Shown: one piece after another, positions 33,636 to 42,319 of the stretch
Layout of the letters: each line of letters starts with the position of its first letter
Numbering within the stretch: the stretch's first letter is position 1
Assembly (NCBI RefSeq): GCF_900113835.1
Contig: NZ_FOQV01000016.1
Span: forward strand, 1 to 64,000
DNA from: Allobosea sp. OK403
Lineage (GTDB): Bacteria > Pseudomonadota > Alphaproteobacteria > Rhizobiales > Beijerinckiaceae
Reading direction: 5' to 3'
Length of the DNA: 64,000 bases
The notes under the pieces: generated by a model
Seen by the model: only the letters and a program-made list of their open reading frames with translations
What the model was told of the DNA's origin: nothing
Database searches by the model: none
Program-made: the position numbers and the translations under genes

Positions 33636-34994
33636 TTAGTCCTCGCGGAAGGCTCGATGGAAGCTGTCCGTGATAGGCGAAAGCAGATAGTCCACCGCGC
33701 GGCGCGAGCCGTTGACGATCAGCACCTCGGCCGCCATGCCGGCCTGCAGCGATATTTTATTTTCGGCGAGGCTCTCCGGTCTGATCTCGGCACGCACGAT
33801 GAAGTAGGCCGCGCCGGTCTTGTCGTCGACGAGTTGATCGGCGGCGACATAGTTGACCGTCGCCAGCAGAGGCGGCAGCAGCCGGGCGTTGAAAGCTGTG
33901 AGCCGGATGCGGGTTTCGGCTCCCATCCGCACGACATCGATATCGCGCGGATCGACCTTGGCCTCGACGATCAGCGGCTCATGCTCGGGCACGATGTCGA
34001 GAATCGCCTCGCCCGCGGCGATGGCGCTGCCGGCGGTGCGCATCCGGATATTGGCGACGATGCCCTCTTGCGGCGAAAGAACGACGAGACGCCGCAGGAT
34101 ATCCTGCGCCTGGATGATCCGCTCGACCACTTCCGAGAGCGACAATTGCGTATCCTGCAGATCCTTGGCGATCTCGCTCTGGCGATCGAGCCCGATCGAG
34201 AGAATCTCGAGATTGGCGCCGGCCACCGCCTGCTCGGCCTTGGCCTTGCGCGCCGCCATCTCGCCGGCGCGCCCGGTCAACTCGCTCTGCTTGGTCTGGA
34301 GATCGACGAGCTGGGTGCGCTTAGCGTAGCGCTTCTCATAGAGCTCGCCGACGACGCGCGTCTCTTCGTCGATCAGCGTGCGCTGATAGCGCGTCGCGTC
34401 GATCTGGGCCTGAAGTGCGTCGGATTCGGCCTGATATTGCTCGATGACGCGCTGCTGGATGCGGATCTTTCCGTCATAGACCTGCGCACGGGCGCGAAAC
34501 AGCGTGCGCTCGGCCACCATGACCTCGCGCGCAATCGGCGTCTGCGCCCTGTCGATATCGTCGGGAAAATCGATTTCGGCGGCGCTGGTCTGTTCCGCCT
34601 TGAGCCGGGCGAGCTTGGCCTCGAAACCGACCCGCTTGCCCTGGAGCTGCTGCAACTCGGCCTTGGCGCGGGCATCCTCCAGACGCAGCAGCGGCTCGCC
34701 CTGGGTAACGCGATCGCCTTCGCCCTTGAGCAGCATCTTAAGGACGCCGCCCTCGAGATGGCTCACCGTCTTGCGCTTGCTGTCGACAATGACGGTGCCG
34801 GCTGCGACCGCTGCGTTGTCGAGATGGGCGGTCAGCGCCCAGGCGCTGAAACCGCCGAAGCCAACAGCGATCGCCGTCACCCCGGCCAGGATGAGGCTGC
34901 GCAGCGTCGGCACGCGCTCATCGTCCGGCTCCGCCGCCTGCGAGTACGGGACGAGCGACCGGCCAGGCTCTTTCAGCATCGGAAGCCCACTCAT
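33636..34994 (-). CDS. Type I secretion membrane fusion protein (HlyD/PrtE family)
   Basis: A 452-residue periplasmic adaptor. It has a cytoplasmic N-terminus, one membrane helix near residues 32-52 (LILAGVTAIAVGFGGFSAWA), a short lipoyl half-motif (GTVIVDSKRKTVSHLEGG), a long coiled-coil hairpin (about 110-290) and the C-terminal HlyD domain (SPQEGIVANIRM, GEAILDIVPEHEPLIVEAKV). Length and order match PrtE-type partners of protease and RTX exporters. The ATG overlaps the stop of the ABC gene (ATGA). It would link the inner-membrane ATPase to a TolC-like outer-membrane channel, which is not encoded in this window. Confidence 0.93.
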   Translation of the reverse strand: MSGLPMLKEPGRSLVPYSQAAEPDDERVPTLRSLILAGVTAIAVGFGGFSAWALTAHLDNAAVAAGTVIVDSKRKTVSHLEGGVLKMLLKGEGDRVTQGEPLLRLEDARAKAELQQLQGKRVGFEAKLARLKAEQTSAAEIDFPDDIDRAQTPIAREVMVAERTLFRARAQVYDGKIRIQQRVIEQYQAESDALQAQIDATRYQRTLIDEETRVVGELYEKRYAKRTQLVDLQTKQSELTGRAGEMAARKAKAEQAVAGANLEILSIGLDRQSEIAKDLQDTQLSLSEVVERIIQAQDILRRLVVLSPQEGIVANIRMRTAGSAIAAGEAILDIVPEHEPLIVEAKVDPRDIDVVRMGAETRIRLTAFNARLLPPLLATVNYVAADQLVDDKTGAAYFIVRAEIRPESLAENKISLQAGMAAEVLIVNGSRRAVDYLLSPITDSFHRAFRED

Positions 34995-36742
34995 GCCGTC
35001 ACCTCGCGCACGGACTTCGGCTGCTCGGCTTGCTTGCCCGGCTCCATCTCGACCAGCCCGCCGGGCGTGATCATGCCGGCGATCGCGGAACGCGGACCGA
35101 ACTGGTTGATGCGGCCCTCGCGCAAGACAAGGATCTTGTCGACCACCTGCATGATCGAGGGCCGATGCGCGATCAGCACCACGATCGCGCCGCTTTCGCG
35201 CGCCGCATTGACCGCGCGGATCAGGCTCTGCTCGCCCTCGGCGTCGAGATTGGCGTTGGGCTCGTCGAGCACGACCAGGCGCGGCGAGCCGTAAAGCGCG
35301 CGCGCCAGCCCGATGCGCTGGCGCTGGCCACCCGAAAGCTTGAAATCGCCGTCATTGACATTGGTGTCGTAGCCGAGCGGCATGCGGCCGATCAGCTCGT
35401 GCACGCCGGCGATGCGCGCCGCCTCCAGGATGGCGTGCGGATCAGGACTGCGCATGCGCGCGATGTTCTCAGCGATGGTGCCGTTCAGCAGTGAGACCGA
35501 TTGCGGGAGGTAACCGACCATGTCGCCGAAGGAGCTGCGCTCCCAGAGATAGACATTGTGGCCGTCGAGATAGACGCCGCCGACATTCGGCTTGAGCACG
35601 CCGACGAGCAATCGCGCCAGGGTCGACTTGCCGGCGCCCGACGGTCCGACGATGCCCAGGACCTCACCCGGCTCGAGCGTGAAGGAGACGCTCTTGATCA
35701 CGGTCTGCTCGGAGCCTTGCGGCGCGAAGACGACGCGGTCGATGACGAGATCGCCCTGCGTCCGCGGCGTCGGCACGGTCTGGCGCTGCGAGACGCGCGA
35801 CTGCACCAGATCGCGCACCCGCTTCCAGGCGGAGGCCGCCAGCACCCATTGCCGCCAGTCCCCGATCATCGAATCAAAGGGCGCGAGCAATCGACCGAGC
35901 AGGATGCTCGCCGCCATCAGCGTGCCTGCCGAGACCTCGTTGCGGATGATCAGCACGGCGCCGGTGGCGTAGATCGCCAGCTGCATCGTCATGCGCGAGG
36001 AGCGCGTCAGCGCGGCGATGAACTTGCCGCGCCTCGTGCCAAGGTCGAGATGCTCGATCATGGCCAATTGCTGGCCGCGCCAGCGCTTGGCCAGCGCCGG
36101 CAGCATGCCCATCGCCTCAATCGTCTCGGCGTGCCGCAGGCTGGCGCCGACCTCGTTGATGCTGGCGACGCCCGCCTCATTGGCCTCCTTCAGGATGCGC
36201 CGCGTCAGGACGTCGGAGAGCACGCCGAGGATGAGCAGGATCAGCAGCGAGACGGCGCCGACGAGCCCGTAGATCGGGTGAAAGATGAACAGCACCGCCA
36301 GGAAGATCGGCGACCAGGCCGCCTCCAGCGGCGTCGCGATCGCCGAGCTCGCAATGAAATAGCGGATGTCGTTGAGATCGCGGATCGCCTGCGTGGACTG
36401 GCCCGAGCCCTGCTCGAGCGAGGCCGAGACCGCCGCCTGCAGCGCCGGCAGGTTGAGCCGGCGCGCGAAGATGCTCGCCATCGCCTGGAAAGTCAGGGAG
36501 CGGATGAACTCGATCGTGCCATAGAGCGCCAGCGCCCCCACCGCGATCACCAGGAGCATGGTCAACGTGTCCAGGCTGCGGCTGACCACGACGCGTTCCT
36601 GCACCTGGATCATGAACAGCGGCACGGTCAGCAGCAGGATATTGACGCAGAAGCTCAGGAAGCCGGCATAGGCCAAGCCCCCCGCAAAGGAGCGCTGCAA
36701 ATCTCGAATCAAGGCGTCGGGCGCCTGCGTTGCAGCCTTCAT
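34991..36742 (-). CDS. Type I secretion ABC transporter/ATPase (PrtD family)
   Basis: A 583-residue exporter: membrane domain in residues about 20-300 with the PrtD-type start LQRSFAGGLAYAGFLSFCVN, then an ATPase with Walker A GPSGAGKST near 368, signature LSGGQRQRIGLARAL and Walker B LVVLDEPNANLD. It lacks the C39 peptidase-like domain of HlyB, as usual for PrtD. The ATG at 36742 follows GGAG at eight bases. It energises export of proteins with C-terminal signals, most simply the RTX protein encoded 1.7 kb away. It is first in a two-gene operon. Confidence 0.93.
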   Translation of the reverse strand: MKAATQAPDALIRDLQRSFAGGLAYAGFLSFCVNILLLTVPLFMIQVQERVVVSRSLDTLTMLLVIAVGALALYGTIEFIRSLTFQAMASIFARRLNLPALQAAVSASLEQGSGQSTQAIRDLNDIRYFIASSAIATPLEAAWSPIFLAVLFIFHPIYGLVGAVSLLILLILGVLSDVLTRRILKEANEAGVASINEVGASLRHAETIEAMGMLPALAKRWRGQQLAMIEHLDLGTRRGKFIAALTRSSRMTMQLAIYATGAVLIIRNEVSAGTLMAASILLGRLLAPFDSMIGDWRQWVLAASAWKRVRDLVQSRVSQRQTVPTPRTQGDLVIDRVVFAPQGSEQTVIKSVSFTLEPGEVLGIVGPSGAGKSTLARLLVGVLKPNVGGVYLDGHNVYLWERSSFGDMVGYLPQSVSLLNGTIAENIARMRSPDPHAILEAARIAGVHELIGRMPLGYDTNVNDGDFKLSGGQRQRIGLARALYGSPRLVVLDEPNANLDAEGEQSLIRAVNAARESGAIVVLIAHRPSIMQVVDKILVLREGRINQFGPRSAIAGMITPGGLVEMEPGKQAEQPKSVREVTA

Positions 36743-37068
36743 TCACATCTCCGGATGAGAATCTACCACGGCCGGACGCGAGCCCTGGGACCGAAGCGAC
36801 AGTTTGCATGCACAATTAACAGCATGCCCTTCAGCTCGTGTCGAGAGTATGACAGAATAGGTTGTCATAACAATTGAACAAAGCCGAAAATTAAGTCGAA
36901 AAGATGCGATAGTTTGAATTTCGAAACAGTTCAGATCTATCCACAGATTGCTAAAATCTTACACCTGCGACATCTTGGGTGGCATGTGCTTTGCGTATAG
37001 GCTATTTGACGGTGGCAGGGGATTCTTGGGGGATAGATTGCACATTTTGAAATCAGGCGGAGTAGGGA
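36743..37068. other. AT-rich divergent promoter region between T1SS and MarR-type gene
   Basis: No gene is seen. The stretch 36860-36965 is strongly A/T-rich compared with its surroundings, as expected for divergent promoters of the secretion operon (left) and the regulator-glycosyltransferase pair (right). A GGAG at about 37058 serves the regulator start. A motif shared with the RTX control region is listed separately. Confidence 0.5.
36912..36928. promoter_or_regulatory. Candidate regulator site (GTTTGAATTTCGAAAC)
   Basis: An imperfect inverted repeat GTTT-GAATTTCG-AAAC. Its reverse complement contains TCGAAATTC, exactly as found at 33544-33552 upstream of the RTX gene. It sits between the divergent secretion and regulator genes. 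Confidence 0.35.
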
Positions 37069-37689
37069 ATGCATTCCAAACCGCACAGCGGCGATCAAAT
37101 CCTAGGCACGGCCTTCAACGGCGATCACAGGAGTCCGACCAGGCGAAGCGACGCAGACACTAATCCGATGCGCGGCTTCGTCTCTCAGCTCGACCTCGCT
37201 CGCATGATCGAGCGGGTCAGCCGGCGCTTCCTTGACTATTTGCGGCTCGAATTGACCAAGCTCGGGGTCGACGACATCTCACCGTCACAGGTGATGGTGC
37301 TGCTGACGATCGGCGCGGGCGAGATCGCGGTGCGCGATCTGCTCGACCGAGGGCACTATGTCGGGTCGAACGCGTCCTACAATCTCAAACAGCTGGTCGA
37401 GAGCGGTTATCTCGATCGCGGCGCCTCGCCGCGCGACCGGCGCCTCGCCCGGATCTCGCTCTCGCCCAAGGGGCAGCTTCTCTGCGAGCGGCTGCGCCTG
37501 CTCGACGAGACCAGCCAGTTCGGCCAAAATCCGGAGATCGACATCGAAACCGATCTTCAGACCACCCACGACACGCTGCGCCGCCTGGAACAATGGTGGA
37601 GCGATGCGTTGCGCTATGGAGGGGTCCTGCTCGCCTCATGCACATCTTATTCGTTCATCGTTCAGGATCAGGTCAATTTGCTCACCTGA
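37069..37689 (+). CDS. MarR-type winged-helix transcriptional regulator
   Basis: A 206-residue protein. A winged helix-turn-helix occupies residues about 60-150: DISPSQVMVLLTIG, then VGSNASYNLKQLVESGYLDR (recognition helix) and the wing SPRDRRLARISLSPKG. The N-terminal 30 residues are polar and extended, and the tail is helical. The start at 37069 is supported by GGAG seven bases upstream; ATG 37168 is an alternative. MarR-type proteins such as ExpG/WggR control exopolysaccharide loci in rhizobia, so control of the neighbouring secretion/glycan genes is likely but inferred. Its end overlaps the next gene by 52 bases. Confidence 0.82.
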   Translation: MHSKPHSGDQILGTAFNGDHRSPTRRSDADTNPMRGFVSQLDLARMIERVSRRFLDYLRLELTKLGVDDISPSQVMVLLTIGAGEIAVRDLLDRGHYVGSNASYNLKQLVESGYLDRGASPRDRRLARISLSPKGQLLCERLRLLDETSQFGQNPEIDIETDLQTTHDTLRRLEQWWSDALRYGGVLLASCTSYSFIVQDQVNLLT

Positions 37690-38852
37690 TCGCGCGCCTC
37701 GTCGCCGACGGCGCCGAGGTCACGCTCATCACCGAACGGGCCGAGCAGGAGCGGCCGGGCCTCAGGCAGGTGATCTATTCCGTCGGCGAGCCGTCGACGG
37801 CCCACGCCACCCTGGCGGCGACCGACTACCATGTCCGGACCGGAGAGGCCGTGGCAGCCGAACTCGCACGGCTGCGGCGCCACGATCCGCCCGACGCCGT
37901 CATCGGCCATATCGGCTGGGGCGGCCTGCTCTTCGCGAAGGATGCGATGCCGGGCGTACCGCTGATCGGCTATTGCGAATATTACTACAATGGAGCCGGC
38001 TCAGATCTCGATTTCGATCCATCCTCGCCGGTCTCCGACGCGGAGCGCCGACGCATCCGCATGCGCAACGCGGCCCAGCTCGTCACGCTGGAGACGCTCG
38101 ACGCCGCCTATGCGCCGACGCGCTGGCAACAATTGCAATATCCCCGCAGCCTGCGTTCGCGCATCGCGATCTGCCATGACGGCATCGATATGGCGGCGTG
38201 CCACCCCAATCCCGACGCCAGTTTCACCTTGCCTGACGGGCGCAGGTTGCGGCGCGGCGATCCGGTCGTGACCTTCGCGGCGCGCGATCTCGATCCCTAT
38301 CGCGGTTATCCGCAGTTCATGCGCGCGGCAGCTCTCGTCGCACGCAAGCGACCTGACACGATCTTCGTTGCGGTGGGCGGTGACGGGCCCGGCTACGGCC
38401 GCCCGCGTCCGGATGGGCGACCTTGGCGCGAAGCCATGCTGAATGAGACGGGGCTGGACGCACAGATCGTCCATATCCCCTGGCTCGCCTATGAGGCGCT
38501 GATCCGGCTGTTCCAGGTCTCGGCCGCTCATGTCTATCTGAGCACGCCCTTCGTGCTGTCCTGGTCGGTGCTGGAGGCGATGGCTTGTGGCAGCCTCGTC
38601 ATCGGCTCGCGCACGCCACCGGTCCAGGAGGTGATCACGGATCGGGTCAACGGCCTGCTGGTGCCGTTCTTCGATGAAGCGGCGCTGGCCGGGACCATCA
38701 ATGAGGCGCTGGAAAAGCAGGCCTCCTTCGCGGGGTTGCGCCAGGCGGCACGCAACTCGGTCGCGGCGAAATACGATCTCCAGACCTGCCTCGACCGGCA
38801 GCGCGGCCTGATCGGGCGCCTCGTCGCGCAGGACGACCTGCTCCTGGCCTGA
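37638..38852 (+). CDS. GT4-type glycosyltransferase
   Basis: A 404-residue GT-B protein from ATG 37638 (MHILFVHRSGSGQFAHLIARL), which starts inside the 3' end of the regulator gene. Marks are IGHIGWGGLLFAKDAMPGVP, LIGYCEYYYNGAGSDLDFDP (a loop I associate with Wcf/EPS-type transferases), DGIDMAACHPNPDA, and the C-terminal STPFVLSWSVLEAMACGSLVIGS with one Glu of the usual E-x7-E. The downstream tail lies over DLQTCLDRQRGLI. It is translationally coupled to the regulator and divergent from the main operon. The sugar is unknown. Confidence 0.87.
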   Translation: MHILFVHRSGSGQFAHLIARLVADGAEVTLITERAEQERPGLRQVIYSVGEPSTAHATLAATDYHVRTGEAVAAELARLRRHDPPDAVIGHIGWGGLLFAKDAMPGVPLIGYCEYYYNGAGSDLDFDPSSPVSDAERRRIRMRNAAQLVTLETLDAAYAPTRWQQLQYPRSLRSRIAICHDGIDMAACHPNPDASFTLPDGRRLRRGDPVVTFAARDLDPYRGYPQFMRAAALVARKRPDTIFVAVGGDGPGYGRPRPDGRPWREAMLNETGLDAQIVHIPWLAYEALIRLFQVSAAHVYLSTPFVLSWSVLEAMACGSLVIGSRTPPVQEVITDRVNGLLVPFFDEAALAGTINEALEKQASFAGLRQAARNSVAAKYDLQTCLDRQRGLIGRLVAQDDLLLA

Positions 38853-38877
38853 CGGGCTACCCGGCCCTCTTATCGCG

Positions 38878-39186
38878 CTACTGCAGCCGACCGAACCCCG
38901 CCCGACGGAACGTCATCGCCTCGGTGATGAAGCGCCCGCTGCGCACCGGCCTGAAACCGGCCTCTTCCCAGCCATTGGCGGCCATCAGGCGCGCTACCAT
39001 CTCATGCAGCCGCCGCAGATGATCTTCGCGATCATCGTCCAGCCATTGGCCCCACCACTCTTCAATCAATCCGATCAAAGGCTCAAGTGAAGGAGCGCCC
39101 CCTTCCGCTGCGTATTGCAACGCAGCATTCCCGGCGGGGGAAGATATGATTTCCCAAATCTGGAGAGGTTCAGTTCCTCTCAACAT
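38878..39186 (-). CDS. Small hypothetical protein
   Basis: A 102-residue protein from ATG 39186 (MLRGTEPLQIWEIISSP), preceded by AGGGG; a longer frame upstream adds serine-rich sequence without support. It is helical and Trp-rich (LIEEWWGQWLDDDREDHLRRL) with GWEEAGFRPVRSGRF near the end. No family or motif is recognised. It converges on the glycosyltransferase gene 26 bases away, and could be part of the glycan locus or unrelated. Confidence 0.55.
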   Translation of the reverse strand: MLRGTEPLQIWEIISSPAGNAALQYAAEGGAPSLEPLIGLIEEWWGQWLDDDREDHLRRLHEMVARLMAANGWEEAGFRPVRSGRFITEAMTFRRAGFGRLQ

Positions 39187-39624
39187 CAATACAACCCCTA
39201 ATCGTGCCAGCCCCGCCCGCTGGCGTCCTACCCTGGAGGCAATACTAATTGAGGCTGAGGCGGGATGCAAAGCAGGAAACCATCGCCATCGCTAGATTAG
39301 GTTACAGAACACAAAACCAGATACAACACCAACGGCCGGTTGTCGTAGTGTCTGACAGCTTGGTCGTCGGCGATCCACATCACGGATCGCCTGCGATTGT
39401 TCATATATTGCCGGTTAATGCAGCGGTGATAGTCCGAAATTAATTCGGATTTTATTCGAATTCATTGACTTCCTGGAGCAAGCGCGTCTTTGCAATCTCC
39501 CGGAAAGCGCCTGCCCGGCGGCCGCGCAGCTCAGGCAAGAGCGACCCCGTTTGCAAATTTAGCCAATAACCGTGCTCGCGCGGGCCTACACTCCCCCGAT
39601 CCATAATGAAGCGGAGGATTGGGC
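39187..39624. other. Intergenic region upstream of aidB
   Basis: No gene is supported. It is relatively A/T-rich and contains the palindrome at 39433-39449 and a following ATTCGAAT at 39454-39461. It should hold the promoters of the small hypothetical gene (left) and aidB (right). Confidence 0.45.
39433..39449. promoter_or_regulatory. Perfect inverted repeat TCCGAA-N5-TTCGGA
   Basis: Six-base arms around ATTAA, 175 bases before the aidB start, with another TTCGAA palindrome just downstream. It is a plausible dimeric repressor site; the binding protein is unknown. Confidence 0.4.
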
Positions 39625-41298
39625 ATGCCGCCGATGATCGATGCACGGATTTACCCGGCGACGACACATGAGGTCACCAACCAGTCCGGCGCTCTCACCG
39701 GTATCAATCTCTTCGAGGCGGACCGGATCCTGCGCGAGGCGGTCGAACGCGAAGGAGCGGGATGGGTCGCAGACCGCGCCTCAAGGCTCGGTGCCGCCGC
39801 CGGCGACCCGGAGATTCAGGAACATGCCCATCTCGCCAACAAGCACGGCCCTGCGCTGAAGAGCCATGACCGCTTCGGGCACCGGATCGATGCCGTCGAG
39901 TTCCATCCGAGCTACCACGCCTTGATGGGGCTCGCCTTCGGGTCGGGCGTGCATTCCCTCGCCTGGACCGCGAACCGGCCCGGCGCCCATGCCGGAAGAG
40001 CGGCTCTCAGCTATCTCTGGAACGAAATCGAGAACGGCGTCGGCTGCCCCACCGGGATGGCCTATTCAGCGATACCAAGCCTGCGCCTCGTGCCCGCCAT
40101 TCGCGCGGCTTGGGAAGGCAAGGCTCTCGCCGAAGCCTATGATCCGCGCGCCATTCCCGCGACGGACAAGATCGCGGTCACCATCGGAATGGCCTTGACC
40201 GAGAAACAGGGCGGCTCGGACCTGCGGGCCAATACGACACGCGCCGCGCCGGTCAATGGCGGCGGAACCGGCGCAGAGTACCGGCTGACGGGCCATAAAT
40301 GGTTCTGCTCGGCGCCGATGAGCGATGCCTTCCTGACGCTAGCCCAAACCGAGAAGGGGCCATCCTGCTTCTTCGTGCCGCGCTCATTGCCGGATGGAAC
40401 GCGCAACCGCTTCTTCATCCAGCGGCTGAAGGACAAATGCGGCAATCGCTCCAACGCCTCGAGCGAGATCGAATATGACGACACCTATGCCATCCTGCTG
40501 GGCGAGGAAGGGCGCGGCGTCCGGGCCGCGATCGAAATGGCCCATCTGACCCGGCTCGACTTCGCCATCGGCTCGGCCGGGCTGATGCGCTGGGCCTTGA
40601 ACCTGACGCTGCACCATACGCATGGCCGCCGGGTCTTTCAGCGCGTGCTCGCCGACCAGCCCTTGATGCGCAATGTGCTCGCCGATCTCTGCCTCGAATC
40701 GGAAGCAGCGACCGTGATCGCCTTCCGCCTCGCCCGCGCCGTGGACGAGAGCGCAGCGGGCTCGGAACAGGCCCGCCTCCTGGAGCGTATCCTCACCCCG
40801 GTCGCGAAATTCTGGAACTGCAAGCGTGTGCCGGCCTTCATCGCCGAAGCCCTCGAATGCCATGGCGGCAATGGCTTCATCGAGGAGCAGCCGATGGCGC
40901 GGCTCTATCGCGAGGCGCCGCTGAACGGGATCTGGGAGGGCACGGGCAATGTCATCTGCCTCGACGTCCTGCGCGCCCTGCAGCGCGAGCCCGATTCGGT
41001 TGCGGCGTTGCTCGACGAGCTCGCCTTGGCGCGGGGCGTCGACCATCGTCTCGACACCGCAATCGACGCCCTGGAAGTGGAGCTCTCCGACCCGCTTGAG
41101 CTGGAGCACCGCGCGCGCCAGATCACAGCGATGATCGCAACCGTCATGGAGGCCTCGCTGCTGGCGCGCCACTCGATCCCCGCCGTCTCCGACGCCTATC
41201 TCGCCTCGCGGCTGGATGGCTTGTCGAACCGGGCTTTTGGCAGCCTGCCGCGCGGGGTCGACGCCGCGGCGATCATCGCACGCTCCCGGCTGCAATAG
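39625..41298 (+). CDS. aidB: AidB-like acyl-CoA dehydrogenase family flavoprotein
   Basis: A 557-residue protein matching E. coli AidB along its length. Near-identical blocks are AVEREGAGWVADRASRLG, TEKQGGSDLRANTTRA, YRLTGHKWFCSAPMSDA, SCFFVPRSLPDGTRN, RLKDKCGNRSNASSEIE and LNGIWEGTGNVICLDVLRAL. AidB is a FAD protein induced by alkylating agents that binds DNA; its catalytic role in vivo is unsettled. ATG 39625 follows GGAGGA at six bases, which decides the start over an upstream in-frame TTG. It is followed by an AraC-type gene. No ada or alkB gene is nearby. Confidence 0.93.
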   Translation: MPPMIDARIYPATTHEVTNQSGALTGINLFEADRILREAVEREGAGWVADRASRLGAAAGDPEIQEHAHLANKHGPALKSHDRFGHRIDAVEFHPSYHALMGLAFGSGVHSLAWTANRPGAHAGRAALSYLWNEIENGVGCPTGMAYSAIPSLRLVPAIRAAWEGKALAEAYDPRAIPATDKIAVTIGMALTEKQGGSDLRANTTRAAPVNGGGTGAEYRLTGHKWFCSAPMSDAFLTLAQTEKGPSCFFVPRSLPDGTRNRFFIQRLKDKCGNRSNASSEIEYDDTYAILLGEEGRGVRAAIEMAHLTRLDFAIGSAGLMRWALNLTLHHTHGRRVFQRVLADQPLMRNVLADLCLESEAATVIAFRLARAVDESAAGSEQARLLERILTPVAKFWNCKRVPAFIAEALECHGGNGFIEEQPMARLYREAPLNGIWEGTGNVICLDVLRALQREPDSVAALLDELALARGVDHRLDTAIDALEVELSDPLELEHRARQITAMIATVMEASLLARHSIPAVSDAYLASRLDGLSNRAFGSLPRGVDAAAIIARSRLQ

Positions 41299-41364
41299 GC
41301 TGCGGAACGAAAGGTCGCGGCGGCGGCCGGCTTTGGTTATGCTGTGATCTGGGAGATTGGCGGT

Positions 41365-42195
41365 TTGGCTCGCATCGATACGCGCAACAGCTCACGTTAC
41401 TGGCGGGATCCGCATGTCCCCGGCCTGAGCTGCCTTGCGGCCGATTTCACCAGCCATGAATACGCGCCGCATAGCCATGACGCCTTCGTCGTCGCGGTCA
41501 CCGAGGCCGGCGGCTCGGAATTCAAGAGCCGCGGTTCGACCGAGGAGGCAAGCGCTGCCACGCTTCTGGTGTTCAACCCGGCCGAGCCCCATTCGGGGCG
41601 CATGGGCTGGAGCAAGCGCTGGCGCTATCGCGGGCTCTATCTGAGCAAGCCTGCAATTGAGGCGGTGGGCCGTTCGCTCGGCATTGGCGCGACACCCTAT
41701 TTCACCGCCAACGCCTTCAAGGACGAGGCTCTGGTCGCCTCCTTCCTGGCTCTGCACCAGGCGCTCGACGACGGCCGCGACGCGCTGGAGGAGCATGAGC
41801 TGCTCGTGAGCAGCTTCGGCGTGCTGTTCCGCCGCCACGGCAGCGGCGGCGAGCCCATTCCCGCCGCGCCGCGCGACCGGGAGCTCGCCGGCCTTGTCCA
41901 GGCGCTGATGAACGAGCGTTACACTGAAGAGCTCACGCTCGACGAAATGGGCGCGGTCGTCGGCCTGACGCCATTCCAGCTCATCGGACTGTTCAAGCGG
42001 GCGACGGGCCTGACGCCCCACGCCTATCTGACACAGGTCCGGCTCAAGGCCGCGCTCCGCGAGCTCAAGGCCGGCACGCCGATCGTCGAGGCCGCCCTCG
42101 CCGCCGGTTTCTGCGACCAGAGCGCGCTCAACAAGCACTTCAAGCGCTGCTTCGGCATCACCCCGCTGCAATGGCTGCGGGCGACGCGCGGCTGA
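41365..42195 (+). CDS. AraC family transcriptional regulator
   Basis: About 276 residues. An N-terminal cupin-like sensing domain (HEYAPHSHDAFVVAVTEAGG, FNPAEPHSG) is followed by the C-terminal double helix-turn-helix: LTLDEMGAVVGLTPFQLIGLFKRATG and PIVEAALAAGFCDQSALNKHFKRCFGITPLQW. A TTG at 41365 has GGGAG nine bases upstream; a GTG at 41344 is an alternative start. This subtype often controls an adjacent transporter of the LysE or EamA kind, and an EamA gene lies two genes downstream. The effector is unknown. Confidence 0.9.
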   Translation: MARIDTRNSSRYWRDPHVPGLSCLAADFTSHEYAPHSHDAFVVAVTEAGGSEFKSRGSTEEASAATLLVFNPAEPHSGRMGWSKRWRYRGLYLSKPAIEAVGRSLGIGATPYFTANAFKDEALVASFLALHQALDDGRDALEEHELLVSSFGVLFRRHGSGGEPIPAAPRDRELAGLVQALMNERYTEELTLDEMGAVVGLTPFQLIGLFKRATGLTPHAYLTQVRLKAALRELKAGTPIVEAALAAGFCDQSALNKHFKRCFGITPLQWLRATRG

Positions 42196-42319
42196 ACGCC
42201 GCCGCGCAATTCCAGCCAATAGCGCCCGCCGCGATTCTGCCAGGCTGTCCTGAACATCGGGCCGCCGGCTGCCGCTATGGAGCGGCGGCCGCCGGCTCAA
42301 GCCTCAGGACATCACCGGC

